Of a stretch of DNA of 64,000 nt, positions 44,143-53,876 are shown one piece after another. Under the pieces are notes generated by a model. That model worked only from the letters and a program-made list of their open reading frames with translations, had not been told where the DNA came from and did no database searches. Source of the stretch: Microbulbifer sp. HZ11 (GTDB lineage Bacteria; Pseudomonadota; Gammaproteobacteria; Pseudomonadales; Cellvibrionaceae). Made by a program: the position numbers and the translations under genes. The stretch is from NCBI RefSeq assembly GCF_000708675.1, contig NZ_JELR01000002.1, positions 930,001 to 994,000 of the forward strand, given 5' to 3'. Position 1 is the first letter of the stretch. Each line of letters begins with the position of its first letter.

Positions 44143-45249
44143 TCAGGAGGATTCGGTTTCTACATTGCGGCGATCGCCGGCGGTGCGGTAGTCGCGGTAC
44201 CAGTCCTGCTGCTCGATCAGCGGCAACAACTCGGTCCGGAACCACTGGGCGAACGGCTGCATTTCTTCGTATTTATCACACACTTCCAGGGTGTAACGTA
44301 TGACAAGGGGCAGATCCGGCAGGTAGCCGTGTTTGCCGTCGCGCAGATACAGGCGCGGGAAGAGTCCCAGGACTTTGAAGTGGCGCTGCAGGCCGATCCA
44401 GTCGAACCAGCGCAGGAAGGTTTTGCCGTTAACCTGGGGTATCACCCCGGCGTCCATGGCGGTGGAGGCGTAAGCGAGCGCCCAGTTTTCCACCTGCTCC
44501 CGAGGCCAGCGGATGTAACAGTCGCGCAGCAGTGACGCGAGGTCGTAGGTAACCGGACCCCAGACAGCGTCCTGGAAATCGACCACGCCGGGGCGTTCGC
44601 CGTCGCGGATCATCAGGTTGCGGCTGTGGTAGTCCCGGTGCACCAGCACCTGGGGCTGGCTGCTGGCACTGTCGAGCAGGTGCGCGAAGGTGCGCTCCAG
44701 CAGCTGGTTTTCCTCCTCGCTCAGCTCCCGCTGCAACAGTTTGCCCACCAGCCACTCGGGCAGCAGGCGCATCTCCATATGCAGTAGTTCGCGATTGTAG
44801 GGCGGGAATAATCCCTCCTGGCGGCTGATCTGCTGCAGGCACAGGAGTTCGCTCATGACTTCCGCGTAGAGACCAGAGACGCTGTCGTCATCCAGCTCTC
44901 GGAGCAGCTGGGTATCCCCAAGGTCTTCCAGCAGCATGTAGCCGTGTTCGATATCCGCGGAGATCACCAGGGGAGTGTGGATACCATTGCGGCGCAGGTA
45001 ATCCGCCAGGGCGACAAAACGGCTGACGTTGGTTTTTCCCGGCGGGGAATCCACCGCGATCAGGCTGGGGGTGGTATCGGTACGGAAATAGCGCCGGAAA
45101 CCGGCGTCTCCCGAGAGGGGCTGCAGGTGGAGGGTGTTTTCCAGGGGGGGTAATTGCAGCGGTTCGTGGCCGGCCTGGAGGGCGCGGACAGCCCACTGGC
45201 GCAGCTGATCTCTGCGCTCATCCTGGACCTGGGATACACACTCGTTCAT
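44143..45249 (-). CDS. amgK: Anomeric MurNAc/GlcNAc kinase
   Basis: The 368-residue aminoglycoside-phosphotransferase-fold kinase has the catalytic loop VLVHRDYHSRNLMI and the metal-binding VVDFQDAVWGPVTYDLASLLRD. AmgK phosphorylates the anomeric hydroxyl of recycled MurNAc or GlcNAc, giving the substrate of MurU encoded next. ATG 45249, with GGTGGTGG just ahead, is preferred over an upstream in-frame ATG. The gene is divergent from lptD, the same order as in Pseudomonas. Together with the two MltF-like lytic enzymes in the window, it supports active peptidoglycan turnover. Confidence 0.92.
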   Translation of the reverse strand: MNECVSQVQDERRDQLRQWAVRALQAGHEPLQLPPLENTLHLQPLSGDAGFRRYFRTDTTPSLIAVDSPPGKTNVSRFVALADYLRRNGIHTPLVISADIEHGYMLLEDLGDTQLLRELDDDSVSGLYAEVMSELLCLQQISRQEGLFPPYNRELLHMEMRLLPEWLVGKLLQRELSEEENQLLERTFAHLLDSASSQPQVLVHRDYHSRNLMIRDGERPGVVDFQDAVWGPVTYDLASLLRDCYIRWPREQVENWALAYASTAMDAGVIPQVNGKTFLRWFDWIGLQRHFKVLGLFPRLYLRDGKHGYLPDLPLVIRYTLEVCDKYEEMQPFAQWFRTELLPLIEQQDWYRDYRTAGDRRNVETESS

Positions 45250-45420
45250 CCACCACCTGTCATTATCGAAACGTTCATTTACGGTCTGCGGCGACCGATT
45301 GGCGGAAAATACCCGGAGGCACTTTTTCACCGCGGGCTTTATCGCCTAAAAGCTGTGCATTGTAGCGGCAGCGGCGGTCGGGTTCACCCGCTAATCTGGC
45401 CGAGTCGACGCACGGGCGGT

Positions 45421-45449
45421 TTCCATGGTTACGGCCATTCAAGTAGAAT
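45421..45449 (+). promoter_or_regulatory. Possible sigma-70 promoter of the lptD operon
   Basis: TTCCAT and TAGAAT are separated by 17 bases, a fair -35/-10 pair, about 150 bases before lptD. The gap 45250-45599 has no gene and no other clear feature apart from this. Evidence is pattern only. Confidence 0.35.
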
Positions 45450-45599
45450 CGACCGCTGATTTTTGCGCGCCGGCTCCGTCTTTGCCGGAATCGCGCTTTT
45501 CGGCGCCACGCGCGCGGTCTCGCCCAAGGCCAAATCAGGGCCACACTCCATGGCCGGATTACAAGACAGACTCTAAAGATAGCTGGAACCAATCACTCG

Positions 45600-48203
45600 A
45601 TGCTGGAAGCTTCCCGCTGGCGCCGTCTTGCGCTGGCCATTGGACAATTGTCACGCCCCCGCTCCCTCGCTTTCGGCCTGCTCGCCGCCCACTCTCTGTG
45701 GCCGCTCACCGCAACGGCCGAAACGGAATCCGCGCCCGAGCCCGTGGAAAACCCCTACCTGTACCTGGACTGGTTCCCCAAGAGTCAGCTGGACCCCACG
45801 TTGCGCAATCAGGTTTCCCCGATCTGTGGCGGCATGTTTGTGGAACCGCTGCGAGCATACCCCGATTCGGACAAGCTGCCGGAAGAATCACCCCTGCGCG
45901 CCACCGCCGACAGCTCCGACTGGCTGGAAAATGGCACCGCCCAATTGCGTGGCAACGTGCACATTACTCAGGGGTACCGCCAGCTGTTTGCCGACCAGGT
46001 CGACGTCAACCGCGAGGAAAACACCGCCTACCTGAGTGGCGCCATCGAAATGCGTGAACCGGGCATGCTGGTGCGCGGCAAGGCCGCCGAGGTCCACACG
46101 GACAGCAAGGCGGCCTCTATCGAAGATGCTACCTACGTAGTGCATGAGGACGCCGCCCACGGCTCTGCCCGTTTCGCATCCCGCGAGGCCAGCGGGGAGC
46201 TGATTCTGACGGAAGGCAATTACACACGCTGTGAACCGGACGACGTTTTCTGGCGCATGATTGGTGGCGAGATCGCCATCGACAATGTGGAGCGCCAGGG
46301 CACCGCGCGCAATGTGCGCCTGGAGATTGCCGATGTGCCGGTCTTCTATTTCCCTTATCTGCGATTTCCGGTGGGGGATGAGCGCCTTTCCGGGTTCCTG
46401 TTTCCGAGCATCAGCAACAGCGATGAGAACGGCTGGGACATCGCAGTGCCCTACTACTGGAATATCGCGCCGCAGCTGGACGCCACTATCGCCCCCCGCT
46501 ATGTGCAGTACCGGGGTACCGGCCTGGAACTGGAGGGGCGGCACCTGAGCCCGGCCTTCAGCACCGAGGTACGGTTGGCCGGGCTGCCGGACGACGAGGG
46601 CGGCAATGATGAAGATGCCCGCCGTCTGATCAACGAGGGTTTTCCGGAAGACCTGGTGCTGCCGGCAAAAGGGGAAGACCGCTGGTATGCCAACCTGAAC
46701 CAGCTCGGTGGTACCGGTGGCCTGTGGCGCACCAAGATCGATTACACCAAGGTCAGCGACCCGGATTATTTCCGCGACCTGGACAACGCGGAGATCAAGG
46801 TGCCGCAAAACGTCAGCGCTCGCGCCATGACCAGCCTGGGCCAGTCCGCGCAGGCCAGCCTCACCACCGAGCACTGGTTTGCCAGTCTCCGCGCGCAGGA
46901 ATACCAGCAGCTGGTGAAGGACCGCTTCGATACCTACAGCCAGTTGCCGCGACTCAACGTAAACGGCAACTACAAGTGGGATGACTGGCAGTTACTGCTG
47001 GAACACGAAATCACCACCTTCGATCACGAGGATACCCAGACGATTCAGTACATCGCGGATGTGGATGACCCGGACAGTGTCACTACCAGCACCCGCGACT
47101 TCGTCAACGCCACCCGCGCCTACGCCAACTACAGCTTTGGCTGGGACAAACAGTGGCTGTGGGGCTTCTTCAACCCGCAGATCAACGGCATCTACCTGGG
47201 CTACGAACTGGCGGAGACATTCCTCGCCGACCCGGACATGAACACCCCGGAGGCTTCCGCCGCCCAGATATCCATCGACAGCGGCCTGTTTTTCGAACGC
47301 TACGGCAACCTGTTCCAGCAGGAGTATGTGCAGACGCTGGAGCCGCGCCTGTTCCTGATGGCCAGCACCGACGCGGACCAGTCGGATTTCCTCAATGTGA
47401 GCAACAGCTCCAGCGACGGGGGTAACGATCTGCTGTACGACACCTCACTGTTCACCTTCAGTTACGACCAGTTGTTCCGCGACAGCCGCTTCAACGGTCA
47501 CGACCGCATTGATGATGCCGATCGCGCCTCGTTTGGCCTCACAACCCGGTTTATCGACCCGCGCAGCGGCCGCGACCTATTCGCCGCCAGCGCCGGGCAG
47601 ATCTTCTATTCGGAAGCCAGTCGTATCGAGCTGAGAGACTTTATCGAGGATGTACCGCGCTCGGAGTTCGCCGCGCGACTGGAGAGCCGGCCCAGCGACG
47701 CCCTGCGCATCAGCAGTGAGGTTATCTACCACGATACCGACCACACCATTAACCGCGGCAACGTCACCCTGCGCTACCTGGACGACAATTTCCGTCTGAT
47801 CAACGCCAGTTACCGCTACCTGCGCAAGGAGGAGGTGTACGACAGCACTGACACCTATCTGATCCAGGGCCCGGTCAAGCAGATCGACCTTTCCGCCGCG
47901 TGGCCGGTGAATGACCGGCTTTCACTCCTGGCACGGGCCAACTACGATTTGACCTTTGAAAGGGAACTGGAGTACCTGGCAGGGATCGAATACGACACCT
48001 GCTGCTACCGCACCCGCCTGCTGTGGCGCCGTGAACTGGACAATGACCTGGCCGACGTCGTCCCGCCGGAGGAGCTGGAATTCGACGAAGGCGTCTATAT
48101 TGAACTGCAGTTGAAGGGCCTGGCTGGCATTGGCGGCTCGGTCACGCGCATACTCACCCAGGGCATTGCCAACTTTGAACAACGAGAAGTACTGAAACAG
48201 TGA
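45600..48203 (+). CDS. lptD: LPS-assembly outer-membrane protein LptD
   Basis: The 867-residue protein has a signal peptide (cleavage near TATA), an N-terminal OstA/LptA-like beta-jellyroll (GTAQLRGNVHITQGYRQLFADQVDVN, about residues 112-137) and a large C-terminal barrel. The disulfide cysteines that control maturation are present: Cys76, Cys211 and the adjacent pair Cys801-Cys802. With LptE it inserts lipopolysaccharide into the outer leaflet. The next gene, surA, encodes its chaperone and begins on the last base of the lptD stop codon (TGATG), so translation is coupled. The ribosome site is weak. Family assignment is secure. Confidence 0.96.
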   Translation: MLEASRWRRLALAIGQLSRPRSLAFGLLAAHSLWPLTATAETESAPEPVENPYLYLDWFPKSQLDPTLRNQVSPICGGMFVEPLRAYPDSDKLPEESPLRATADSSDWLENGTAQLRGNVHITQGYRQLFADQVDVNREENTAYLSGAIEMREPGMLVRGKAAEVHTDSKAASIEDATYVVHEDAAHGSARFASREASGELILTEGNYTRCEPDDVFWRMIGGEIAIDNVERQGTARNVRLEIADVPVFYFPYLRFPVGDERLSGFLFPSISNSDENGWDIAVPYYWNIAPQLDATIAPRYVQYRGTGLELEGRHLSPAFSTEVRLAGLPDDEGGNDEDARRLINEGFPEDLVLPAKGEDRWYANLNQLGGTGGLWRTKIDYTKVSDPDYFRDLDNAEIKVPQNVSARAMTSLGQSAQASLTTEHWFASLRAQEYQQLVKDRFDTYSQLPRLNVNGNYKWDDWQLLLEHEITTFDHEDTQTIQYIADVDDPDSVTTSTRDFVNATRAYANYSFGWDKQWLWGFFNPQINGIYLGYELAETFLADPDMNTPEASAAQISIDSGLFFERYGNLFQQEYVQTLEPRLFLMASTDADQSDFLNVSNSSSDGGNDLLYDTSLFTFSYDQLFRDSRFNGHDRIDDADRASFGLTTRFIDPRSGRDLFAASAGQIFYSEASRIELRDFIEDVPRSEFAARLESRPSDALRISSEVIYHDTDHTINRGNVTLRYLDDNFRLINASYRYLRKEEVYDSTDTYLIQGPVKQIDLSAAWPVNDRLSLLARANYDLTFERELEYLAGIEYDTCCYRTRLLWRRELDNDLADVVPPEELEFDEGVYIELQLKGLAGIGGSVTRILTQGIANFEQREVLKQ

Positions 48204-49573
48204 TGACAATAATGCAGATGTTCACCTCTCTTCGCCGCGGTCTTTTGACTCTGGCCGCAGCCAGCGCCATTGCGCTCCCCGCCTGGGCCCAGGTACAACA
48301 GCTGGACCGCGTGGTGGCCGTGGTGGACGACGATGTGGTGATGGCCAGTGAACTGCATCAGCGTATGCAAACCATCACACAGCAGATCGCCGCTCAGAAC
48401 GTGCAGGCACCGCCGGTAGACGTACTGCGCCGCCAGGTACTGGAACAGCTGATTATCGAGCGCCTGCAGCTGCAAATGGGTGCCCGCGCCGGTGTCACCA
48501 TCGCGGAGGAAGAGCTGGATCAGGCCATTGCCCGGGTGCAGCAGAACATGAACATGTCCCCGGCCCAGTTCCAGCAGAAACTGGAAGCGGATGGCCTCTC
48601 CAACAACGCCTTCCGCCAGCAGATCCGCCAGGAGCTGATTATTCGCCGGGTGGAACAGGGCAGCGTCAGCCGCCGCATCCAGATTACCGATCAGGACATC
48701 AACAACTTCCTGCGCTCCAAAGAGGGTGAGTTCTGGAAGTCGCCCCAGTACCTGTTGGGTCATATCCTGATTCCGGTCAGCTCCAGCGCACCGGCGGAGG
48801 AAGTGACCGCAGCCCGCGCCAAAGCAGATTCCATCTATGAGAAAACCATGGGCGGCGAAGACTTCCGCGCCCTGGCCATCTCCAGCTCAGCGGGCCAGAA
48901 CGCCCTGCAGGGCGGTGATCTGGGCTGGCGCAAAACCGTGGAGCTGCCCACCCTGTTCGCCGATGCCCTGGACGGGATCAGCGTCGGTGAAACCACCAAG
49001 CCGTTCCGCAGCGACGCCGGTTTCCACCTGCTGAAGATCCATGAGCAACGCGGTGCCACCGAGCAGGTAGTAGAGCAGACCAAGGTGCGTCATATCCTGG
49101 TGAAAACCTCCGCGATCCGCGACGATGACGCCGCCTACAACCTGCTGACCGACCTGCGCCAAAAGATCCAGGCCGGCGAACTCAAGTTTGAAGACGCGGC
49201 CAAAGACAATTCAGAAGATATCGGCACCATGCTGCAGGGCGGTGACCTGGGCTGGTCCAACCCCGGCCAGTTTGTACCGGAATTCACCCAGGCCATGGAC
49301 AACACCCCGGTGGGCGAGATCAGCATGCCCTTCCGCAGCCAGTTTGGCTGGCATATTCTGCAGGTGGAAGGCCGCCGTCAGCAGGACATGACGGACCAGT
49401 ACATCCGCAACCAGGCCGCCAACCTGCTGCGCAACCGCCGTTACGAGGAAGAATTACAGAACTGGCGCCAGGAAATCCGCGACCAGGCCTATGTGGAAAT
49501 CAAGCTGCCAGAAGCCAAAGAACCCGCGGAAGAGTCCGCTGCCGGCGACACCAGCGAGGGCGAAAGCCAGTAA
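48203..49573 (+). CDS. surA: Periplasmic chaperone/peptidyl-prolyl isomerase SurA
   Basis: The 456-residue protein has a signal peptide ending AWA, an N-terminal chaperone domain (QLDRVVAVVDDDVVMASEL...), and two parvulin domains around residues 170-270 (YLLGHILIPVSS...GGDLGWRKTVELP) and 285-385 (VRHILVKTSA...GGDLGWSNPGQFVPEF). It escorts outer-membrane proteins including LptD. ATG 48203 overlaps the lptD stop (TGATG); GTG 48200 and ATG 48212 are alternatives. The tail after the chaperone C-terminal helix is rich in Glu and Ala. Confidence 0.96.
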   Translation: MTIMQMFTSLRRGLLTLAAASAIALPAWAQVQQLDRVVAVVDDDVVMASELHQRMQTITQQIAAQNVQAPPVDVLRRQVLEQLIIERLQLQMGARAGVTIAEEELDQAIARVQQNMNMSPAQFQQKLEADGLSNNAFRQQIRQELIIRRVEQGSVSRRIQITDQDINNFLRSKEGEFWKSPQYLLGHILIPVSSSAPAEEVTAARAKADSIYEKTMGGEDFRALAISSSAGQNALQGGDLGWRKTVELPTLFADALDGISVGETTKPFRSDAGFHLLKIHEQRGATEQVVEQTKVRHILVKTSAIRDDDAAYNLLTDLRQKIQAGELKFEDAAKDNSEDIGTMLQGGDLGWSNPGQFVPEFTQAMDNTPVGEISMPFRSQFGWHILQVEGRRQQDMTDQYIRNQAANLLRNRRYEEELQNWRQEIRDQAYVEIKLPEAKEPAEESAAGDTSEGESQ

Positions 49574-49577
49574 CGGA

Positions 49578-50579
49578 ATGACCCCACGCATAGCCTTCAC
49601 TCCCGGCGAACCCGCCGGGATTGGCCCGGAGCTGGCGGTCAAACTCGCCTGCTCCGACCGCCCCAACCCCATTTCCCTCGCCCAGATTGTTGCCATCGCC
49701 GACCCGGACCTGCTGCGACAGGAAGCCACACGCCAGGGCAAAAGCCTGCGACTGATTCCATTTGACGCGAATAAACCGGCGGAAGTAACCCCGGCCAATA
49801 GCCTGCACATACAGGCAGTCGCACTGGCGCAAGCCACGCAGCCGGGCCGGCTCAATCCCGCCAACGGCGCCTATGTACTGGAAGCCCTCCGCATCGCCGC
49901 CGAGGGCTGCAAAGACCGCACCTTCGATGCGGTGGTGACCGGCCCGGTGCACAAGGGCGTGATCAACGATGCGGGCGTCCCTTTTAGCGGACACACCGAG
50001 TTCTTCGCGGAAAACGCCGGCGTGAAAAAGGTGGTGATGATGCTCGCCGCCGACGACCTGCGCGTGGCACTCGCCACCACCCACCTGCCATTGAAAGATG
50101 TCAGTGCAGCGATCAGCGGCGAATCCCTGCAACAGGTACTCACCATTCTGCATCGCAGTCTGCGCGACCAGTTCCGCATCGAAAGCCCGCGCATTGGCGT
50201 GTGTGGCCTCAACCCTCACGCCGGTGAAGGCGGGCACCTGGGACGTGAGGAAATCGACACCATCGAGCCGGCGCTGGATACCCTGCGCGCCCTCGGACTG
50301 AACCTGATCGGCCCCTTACCCGCAGACACCCTGTTTACCCCGCCACAACTGGCCCGCTGCGACGCTGTACTGGCCATGTACCACGACCAGGGTCTGCCGG
50401 TGTTAAAATTCAAGGGATTCGGGCGCGCGATCAATATCACCCTCGGGTTGCCATATATCCGCACTTCGGTGGATCACGGCACCGCGCTCAACATTGCCGG
50501 CCAGGGTATTGCCGATACCGGCAGCCTTCTCGCCGCCATGCACCAGGCCATAGAACTGGTCCAGCTGCGCCAAATTTAA
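49578..50579 (+). CDS. pdxA: 4-hydroxythreonine-4-phosphate dehydrogenase
   Basis: The 333-residue enzyme of the PdxA family shows IAFTPGEPAGIGPELAVK at the N-terminus. The metal-binding His residues lie in FSGHTEFFAE, CGLNPHAGEGGHLG and AMYHDQGLPVLKF. It oxidises 4-phosphohydroxy-L-threonine in the DXP-dependent route to pyridoxal phosphate. ATG 49578 follows the surA stop by four bases; an open frame upstream overlaps surA and is not used. Order surA-pdxA-rsmA is the common gammaproteobacterial arrangement. Confidence 0.96.
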   Translation: MTPRIAFTPGEPAGIGPELAVKLACSDRPNPISLAQIVAIADPDLLRQEATRQGKSLRLIPFDANKPAEVTPANSLHIQAVALAQATQPGRLNPANGAYVLEALRIAAEGCKDRTFDAVVTGPVHKGVINDAGVPFSGHTEFFAENAGVKKVVMMLAADDLRVALATTHLPLKDVSAAISGESLQQVLTILHRSLRDQFRIESPRIGVCGLNPHAGEGGHLGREEIDTIEPALDTLRALGLNLIGPLPADTLFTPPQLARCDAVLAMYHDQGLPVLKFKGFGRAINITLGLPYIRTSVDHGTALNIAGQGIADTGSLLAAMHQAIELVQLRQI

Positions 50580-50621
50580 CCCTGCGTCCCGCGCGCAAAC
50601 CTCATTCAAACGAACACATTC

Positions 50622-51431
50622 ATGGACAATTTTTTCCAACACAAGGCGCGCAAGCGTTTCGGCCAGAACTTTCTCGTCGACGAGAACATTATCGAGCGCA
50701 TCGTGCGCGCCATCGGCCCCAAAGAAACCGATAAACTGGTGGAGATCGGCCCCGGCCAGGGCGCCATCACCGCGCTGCTGCTGGACAAGTGCCCTTCGTT
50801 GACCGCAGTAGAACTGGACCGGGATCTGATCCCAATGCTGGAATTCAAGTTCCGCAGCTATCCCGACTTCACCATCATTGAAAAAGACGCACTGAAATTT
50901 GATTTCGGCAGCATGGTCGAGGAAGGCGAGCAGCTGCGTATCGTCGGCAATCTGCCCTATAACATCTCCACTCCGCTGCTGTTTCACCTACTGAGCTTTC
51001 GCGGCAAGGTGCAGGACATGCACTTTATGTTGCAGAAAGAGGTGGTGGATCGCCTGAGTGCGGTGCCAGGGGTTAAAGCCTTCGGCCGTTTGAGCGTAAT
51101 GACCCAGTACTACTGCCGCGTGCAGGGACTCTTCCCGGTACCGCCGCAATCCTTCCGCCCTGCGCCGAAAGTGGATTCCGCCATCGTGCGTCTGGTGCCA
51201 CACCAGACGCTGCCGCACCCGGCAGACGATGAAGCCCTGCTGGAACGCATCGTCAGCGTCGCTTTCCAGCAGCGTCGTAAAACGTTACGCAATGCCCTGA
51301 AGCCGCTGTTTCCGGATCTGAATCCCGAACAGCTGCCGGTGGACACCAGCCGCCGCCCGGAAACCCTCAGCGTAAAAGAGTACGTTGACCTGGCAAATTT
51401 CTGCTCAAACCTAATTGCCCCCTCCCCGTAG
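50622..51431 (+). CDS. rsmA: 16S rRNA dimethyladenosine transferase
   Basis: The 269-residue methyltransferase (KsgA) has the AdoMet motif LVEIGPGQGAITALLL, the family Asn-Leu-Pro-Tyr motif in IVGNLPYNISTPLL, and RKRFGQNFLVDENI at the N-terminus. It dimethylates two adjacent adenines near the 3' end of 16S rRNA during small-subunit maturation. It follows pdxA by 42 bases without a strong ribosome site. A palindromic repeat starts right after its stop codon. Confidence 0.96.
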   Translation: MDNFFQHKARKRFGQNFLVDENIIERIVRAIGPKETDKLVEIGPGQGAITALLLDKCPSLTAVELDRDLIPMLEFKFRSYPDFTIIEKDALKFDFGSMVEEGEQLRIVGNLPYNISTPLLFHLLSFRGKVQDMHFMLQKEVVDRLSAVPGVKAFGRLSVMTQYYCRVQGLFPVPPQSFRPAPKVDSAIVRLVPHQTLPHPADDEALLERIVSVAFQQRRKTLRNALKPLFPDLNPEQLPVDTSRRPETLSVKEYVDLANFCSNLIAPSP

Positions 51432-51456
51432 GGTGGATAAGCGAAGCGCATCCACC
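51432..51456. repeat. Palindromic repeat where apaG would be expected
   Basis: GGTGGATAAGCGAAGCGCATCCACC has 7-bp arms GGTGGAT/ATCCACC and begins directly after the rsmA stop. It resembles a dispersed extragenic repeat type seen in many proteobacteria. With the apaH ribosome site it fills the whole 44-base gap between rsmA and apaH. Confidence 0.8.
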
Positions 51457-51475
51457 AGAATAACCGGAGAGAATT

Positions 51476-52300
51476 ATGGCCACTTACGCAATCGGCGATA
51501 TCCAGGGCTGCCTGGAACCACTGCAAAGACTGCTAAAGAAAGTCCGTTTCAACCCAGACAAAGACAAACTGTGGCTGGCGGGCGACATGGTGCACCGCGG
51601 CCCCGACAGCCTCGGCACACTGCGCTTTCTTTACCAGCACCGCAGCCAGATTACCGCGGTGCTTGGCAACCACGACCTGCACCTGCTGGCCATTGCTCAC
51701 GGCGCCAAACGACTGACCGATAAAGAACACGATCTCGCCGAAGTATTGCGAGCCAAAGATGCCGACCAACTTCTGGAGTGGCTGCAAAAGCAGCCGCTTA
51801 TGGTGCACAAAAAGGTCAAGGGCAAATATTTCTCCATGGTACACGCGGGCATCCCCCCCATATGGAGTATGAGCAAAGCCCTGGAGCTGGCAGGTGAAGT
51901 ACATCAGGCACTGCAGGATCCCGCCATGGCGGAGGCCTATTTCTTCGGTATGTATGGCAACGAGCCGCACAAGTGGAGCGATCATCTGATCGGTGTGGAG
52001 CGATTGCGCTCCATCACCAACTACTTTACCCGCATGCGCTTCTGCAAGGAGGACGGCACTCTGGATCTGGTCACCAAACAGGGGCCGCTGGCAGCGCATC
52101 ACGACTACCGCCCCTGGTTCAGTTTCAGTAATCGCAAGACTAAAAACGACCGAATTATTTTTGGCCACTGGGCGGCATTGGAAGGAGAGGCGAATACAAA
52201 AAATGTATACGCTCTGGATACCGGCTGTGTGTGGGGTGGTTACCTCACCGCACTAAAGCTGGAAGACGAATCCTTTTATTGCGCGGACTGCACACTCTAA
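51476..52300 (+). CDS. apaH: Symmetrical bis(5'-nucleosyl)-tetraphosphatase
   Basis: The 274-residue metallophosphatase is full length. The metal-binding motifs are intact: YAIGDIQGCLEPL, WLAGDMVHRGPDSLGTL, VLGNHDLHLLAI and FGHWAALEG. ApaH splits Ap4A into two ADP and also removes Np4 caps from RNA. GGAGAGAATT precedes the start. It is normally preceded by apaG, which is absent from this cluster. The stop is close to the convergent anti-sigma gene. Confidence 0.96.
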   Translation: MATYAIGDIQGCLEPLQRLLKKVRFNPDKDKLWLAGDMVHRGPDSLGTLRFLYQHRSQITAVLGNHDLHLLAIAHGAKRLTDKEHDLAEVLRAKDADQLLEWLQKQPLMVHKKVKGKYFSMVHAGIPPIWSMSKALELAGEVHQALQDPAMAEAYFFGMYGNEPHKWSDHLIGVERLRSITNYFTRMRFCKEDGTLDLVTKQGPLAAHHDYRPWFSFSNRKTKNDRIIFGHWAALEGEANTKNVYALDTGCVWGGYLTALKLEDESFYCADCTL

Positions 52301-52325
52301 ACCCGCCATACGGAAAATAGCGAGT

Positions 52326-53288
52326 TTACATTTTGCTAAACCCGGGAGCGGCCTCATCGGATGCGGGATTTAGTATGCCCGAAGCGCCCCGGTCACCAAT
52401 AGCTTCCGTAGCGCGAGGCGCCACCAAAGCCCGCTGCAAATCCTGCTGTTTATGCAAGCGTATTGCCAGGGCCATAAGCTCTGCCGCATCGAGATTTCCC
52501 GTCAGCACATACAGTGTTTCACTGGTTACCCAGTGCACCCGCCCCTGGTTTACCTCTTCGTTTATCCCACCTCCGTCCAGTATGCCTTCGCTTCCTTTTG
52601 TATCGGGCACACCTTCGTGAAATGTCGCTTGTGGCGGGGTCTGTAGAGAGTAACTTTCCAGTGTCAGCAGGGTACCGTCCACACCGTGGAAATTCAGGCG
52701 AAAATTGTCTCCTGCCAGAGCGGGACTCTCCGGAAGCAGCTGTTGAGTTGACGGAGCCTTGGCAACGCCACCGCCATTCAAGTCAGTGCCAGGCCCCTTC
52801 TCCGATGACACCTGGCTGGCACCTTGTTGCGCCGTTATTTCCAGATCTGGAACAGCCATTGCTGGCGCCGCTGAAACCTGAACGAGCGCAGCCCCTCCCG
52901 GTTGATCGGATAGCGGGCGGACCTGGGCAGCGCGCGCGCCTGCGGTCAGGGTCCCATAGGACTGCTCGGTGCGCAGCTCCAGGCTTAGTGCCCACACCCC
53001 CAGAACCAGAACTGCACCTGTAGCGACACCACTTAACCAGGGTAAAGGGCGAACGGAGGCGTTCGTCGTATCACCTCTATACTTATCGCTGCTTATTGCG
53101 TTCAACTCCCCCAGCAGCTCGCCTTCAAAACGCCAAGTGTCAAAAACCGTTTTCGCCGCCTCAGGGTTCAGCCGCAGATAACGGGCCACCTGTCGTGCAC
53201 GCTGAGTTGGCAGTGCGCCATCGGCAAAGGCGGAAATTTCTTCCATAGACACACTGTTCGAGCGATCATCATTACGGTGCAGTGACAT
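52326..53288 (-). CDS. Anti-sigma factor (transmembrane, RseA-like layout)
   Basis: The 320-residue protein begins with a short cytoplasmic anti-sigma-like domain (MEEISAFADGALPTQRARQVARYLRLNPEAAK, about residues 15-46). There is one membrane segment near 85-103 (WLSGVATGAVLVLGVWALSL) and a periplasmic part of about 210 residues. A zinc-binding HxxxCxxC motif is not seen, so it resembles RseA-type rather than ZAS-type factors. ATG 53288 with GGAG eight bases upstream is used. It follows the ECF sigma gene by 39 bases on the same strand. It should hold that sigma factor at the membrane until an envelope signal triggers release. The periplasmic domain is not recognised. Confidence 0.82.
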   Translation of the reverse strand: MSLHRNDDRSNSVSMEEISAFADGALPTQRARQVARYLRLNPEAAKTVFDTWRFEGELLGELNAISSDKYRGDTTNASVRPLPWLSGVATGAVLVLGVWALSLELRTEQSYGTLTAGARAAQVRPLSDQPGGAALVQVSAAPAMAVPDLEITAQQGASQVSSEKGPGTDLNGGGVAKAPSTQQLLPESPALAGDNFRLNFHGVDGTLLTLESYSLQTPPQATFHEGVPDTKGSEGILDGGGINEEVNQGRVHWVTSETLYVLTGNLDAAELMALAIRLHKQQDLQRALVAPRATEAIGDRGASGILNPASDEAAPGFSKM

Positions 53289-53327
53289 GATCAGAACTCC
53301 ACAAGTAGGCTGCTGCAAACTTCAACA

Positions 53328-53876
53328 CTATTTCACTCTCTGCAAAATGGTTCCATTAGCGGTTGTCCGCTCGCAAGTGAGCGAGCCACCCGTGTCCGGA
53401 ACATTCTCCGCGCAGGCCTTGCGAACAGATTCACGGGCTCGGGACACACGGCTACGCAAAGTCCCAGCATTTACTCCCAGAATATCCGCAGCTTCCCGGT
53501 AACTGGGATTCTCAAGCACAATCAGCAGCAACGCTGAGCGCTGCTCTTCCGGCAGTCGCTGTATCGCTGACATGGCATCCCGACAATCCAGTGCGGCTTC
53601 ATGCCCCGACGATATCGCCACATCCTCTCCCGCGTTCTCCACCAGAGATTCTTTGCGCGCCCGCGCGGAGCTGCGTTGGTTCAGATAAATCCGATATAGC
53701 ATTCGAAAAAGCCAAGGTTTCAAGGTGCTTGCAGGGCGCCACAGGTGTCTTTTGCGCAATGCGCGCTCCATGCAGTCCTGTACCAGATCTTCCGCCTGAG
53801 ACTTTTCAGCACACAGTGCTAACGCGTAACGGGTCAAACCGGGAATGTGCTCACACACCTTCTGTTCGAACTTCAT
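53328..53876 (-). CDS. ECF-type RNA polymerase sigma factor
   Basis: The 182-residue protein has sigma region 2 (RYALALCAEKSQAEDLVQDCMERAL, then LKPWLFRMLYRIYLNQ) and sigma region 4 (IQRLPEEQRSALLLIVLENPSYREAADILGVNAGTLRSRVSRARE). It lacks regions 1 and 3, as do all ECF factors. It should direct RNA polymerase to a small regulon, including its own operon, when released by the anti-sigma factor encoded downstream. It is divergent from the DUF4168 gene, a likely target. The exact ECF subgroup is not assigned. Confidence 0.93.
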   Translation of the reverse strand: MKFEQKVCEHIPGLTRYALALCAEKSQAEDLVQDCMERALRKRHLWRPASTLKPWLFRMLYRIYLNQRSSARARKESLVENAGEDVAISSGHEAALDCRDAMSAIQRLPEEQRSALLLIVLENPSYREAADILGVNAGTLRSRVSRARESVRKACAENVPDTGGSLTCERTTANGTILQRVK

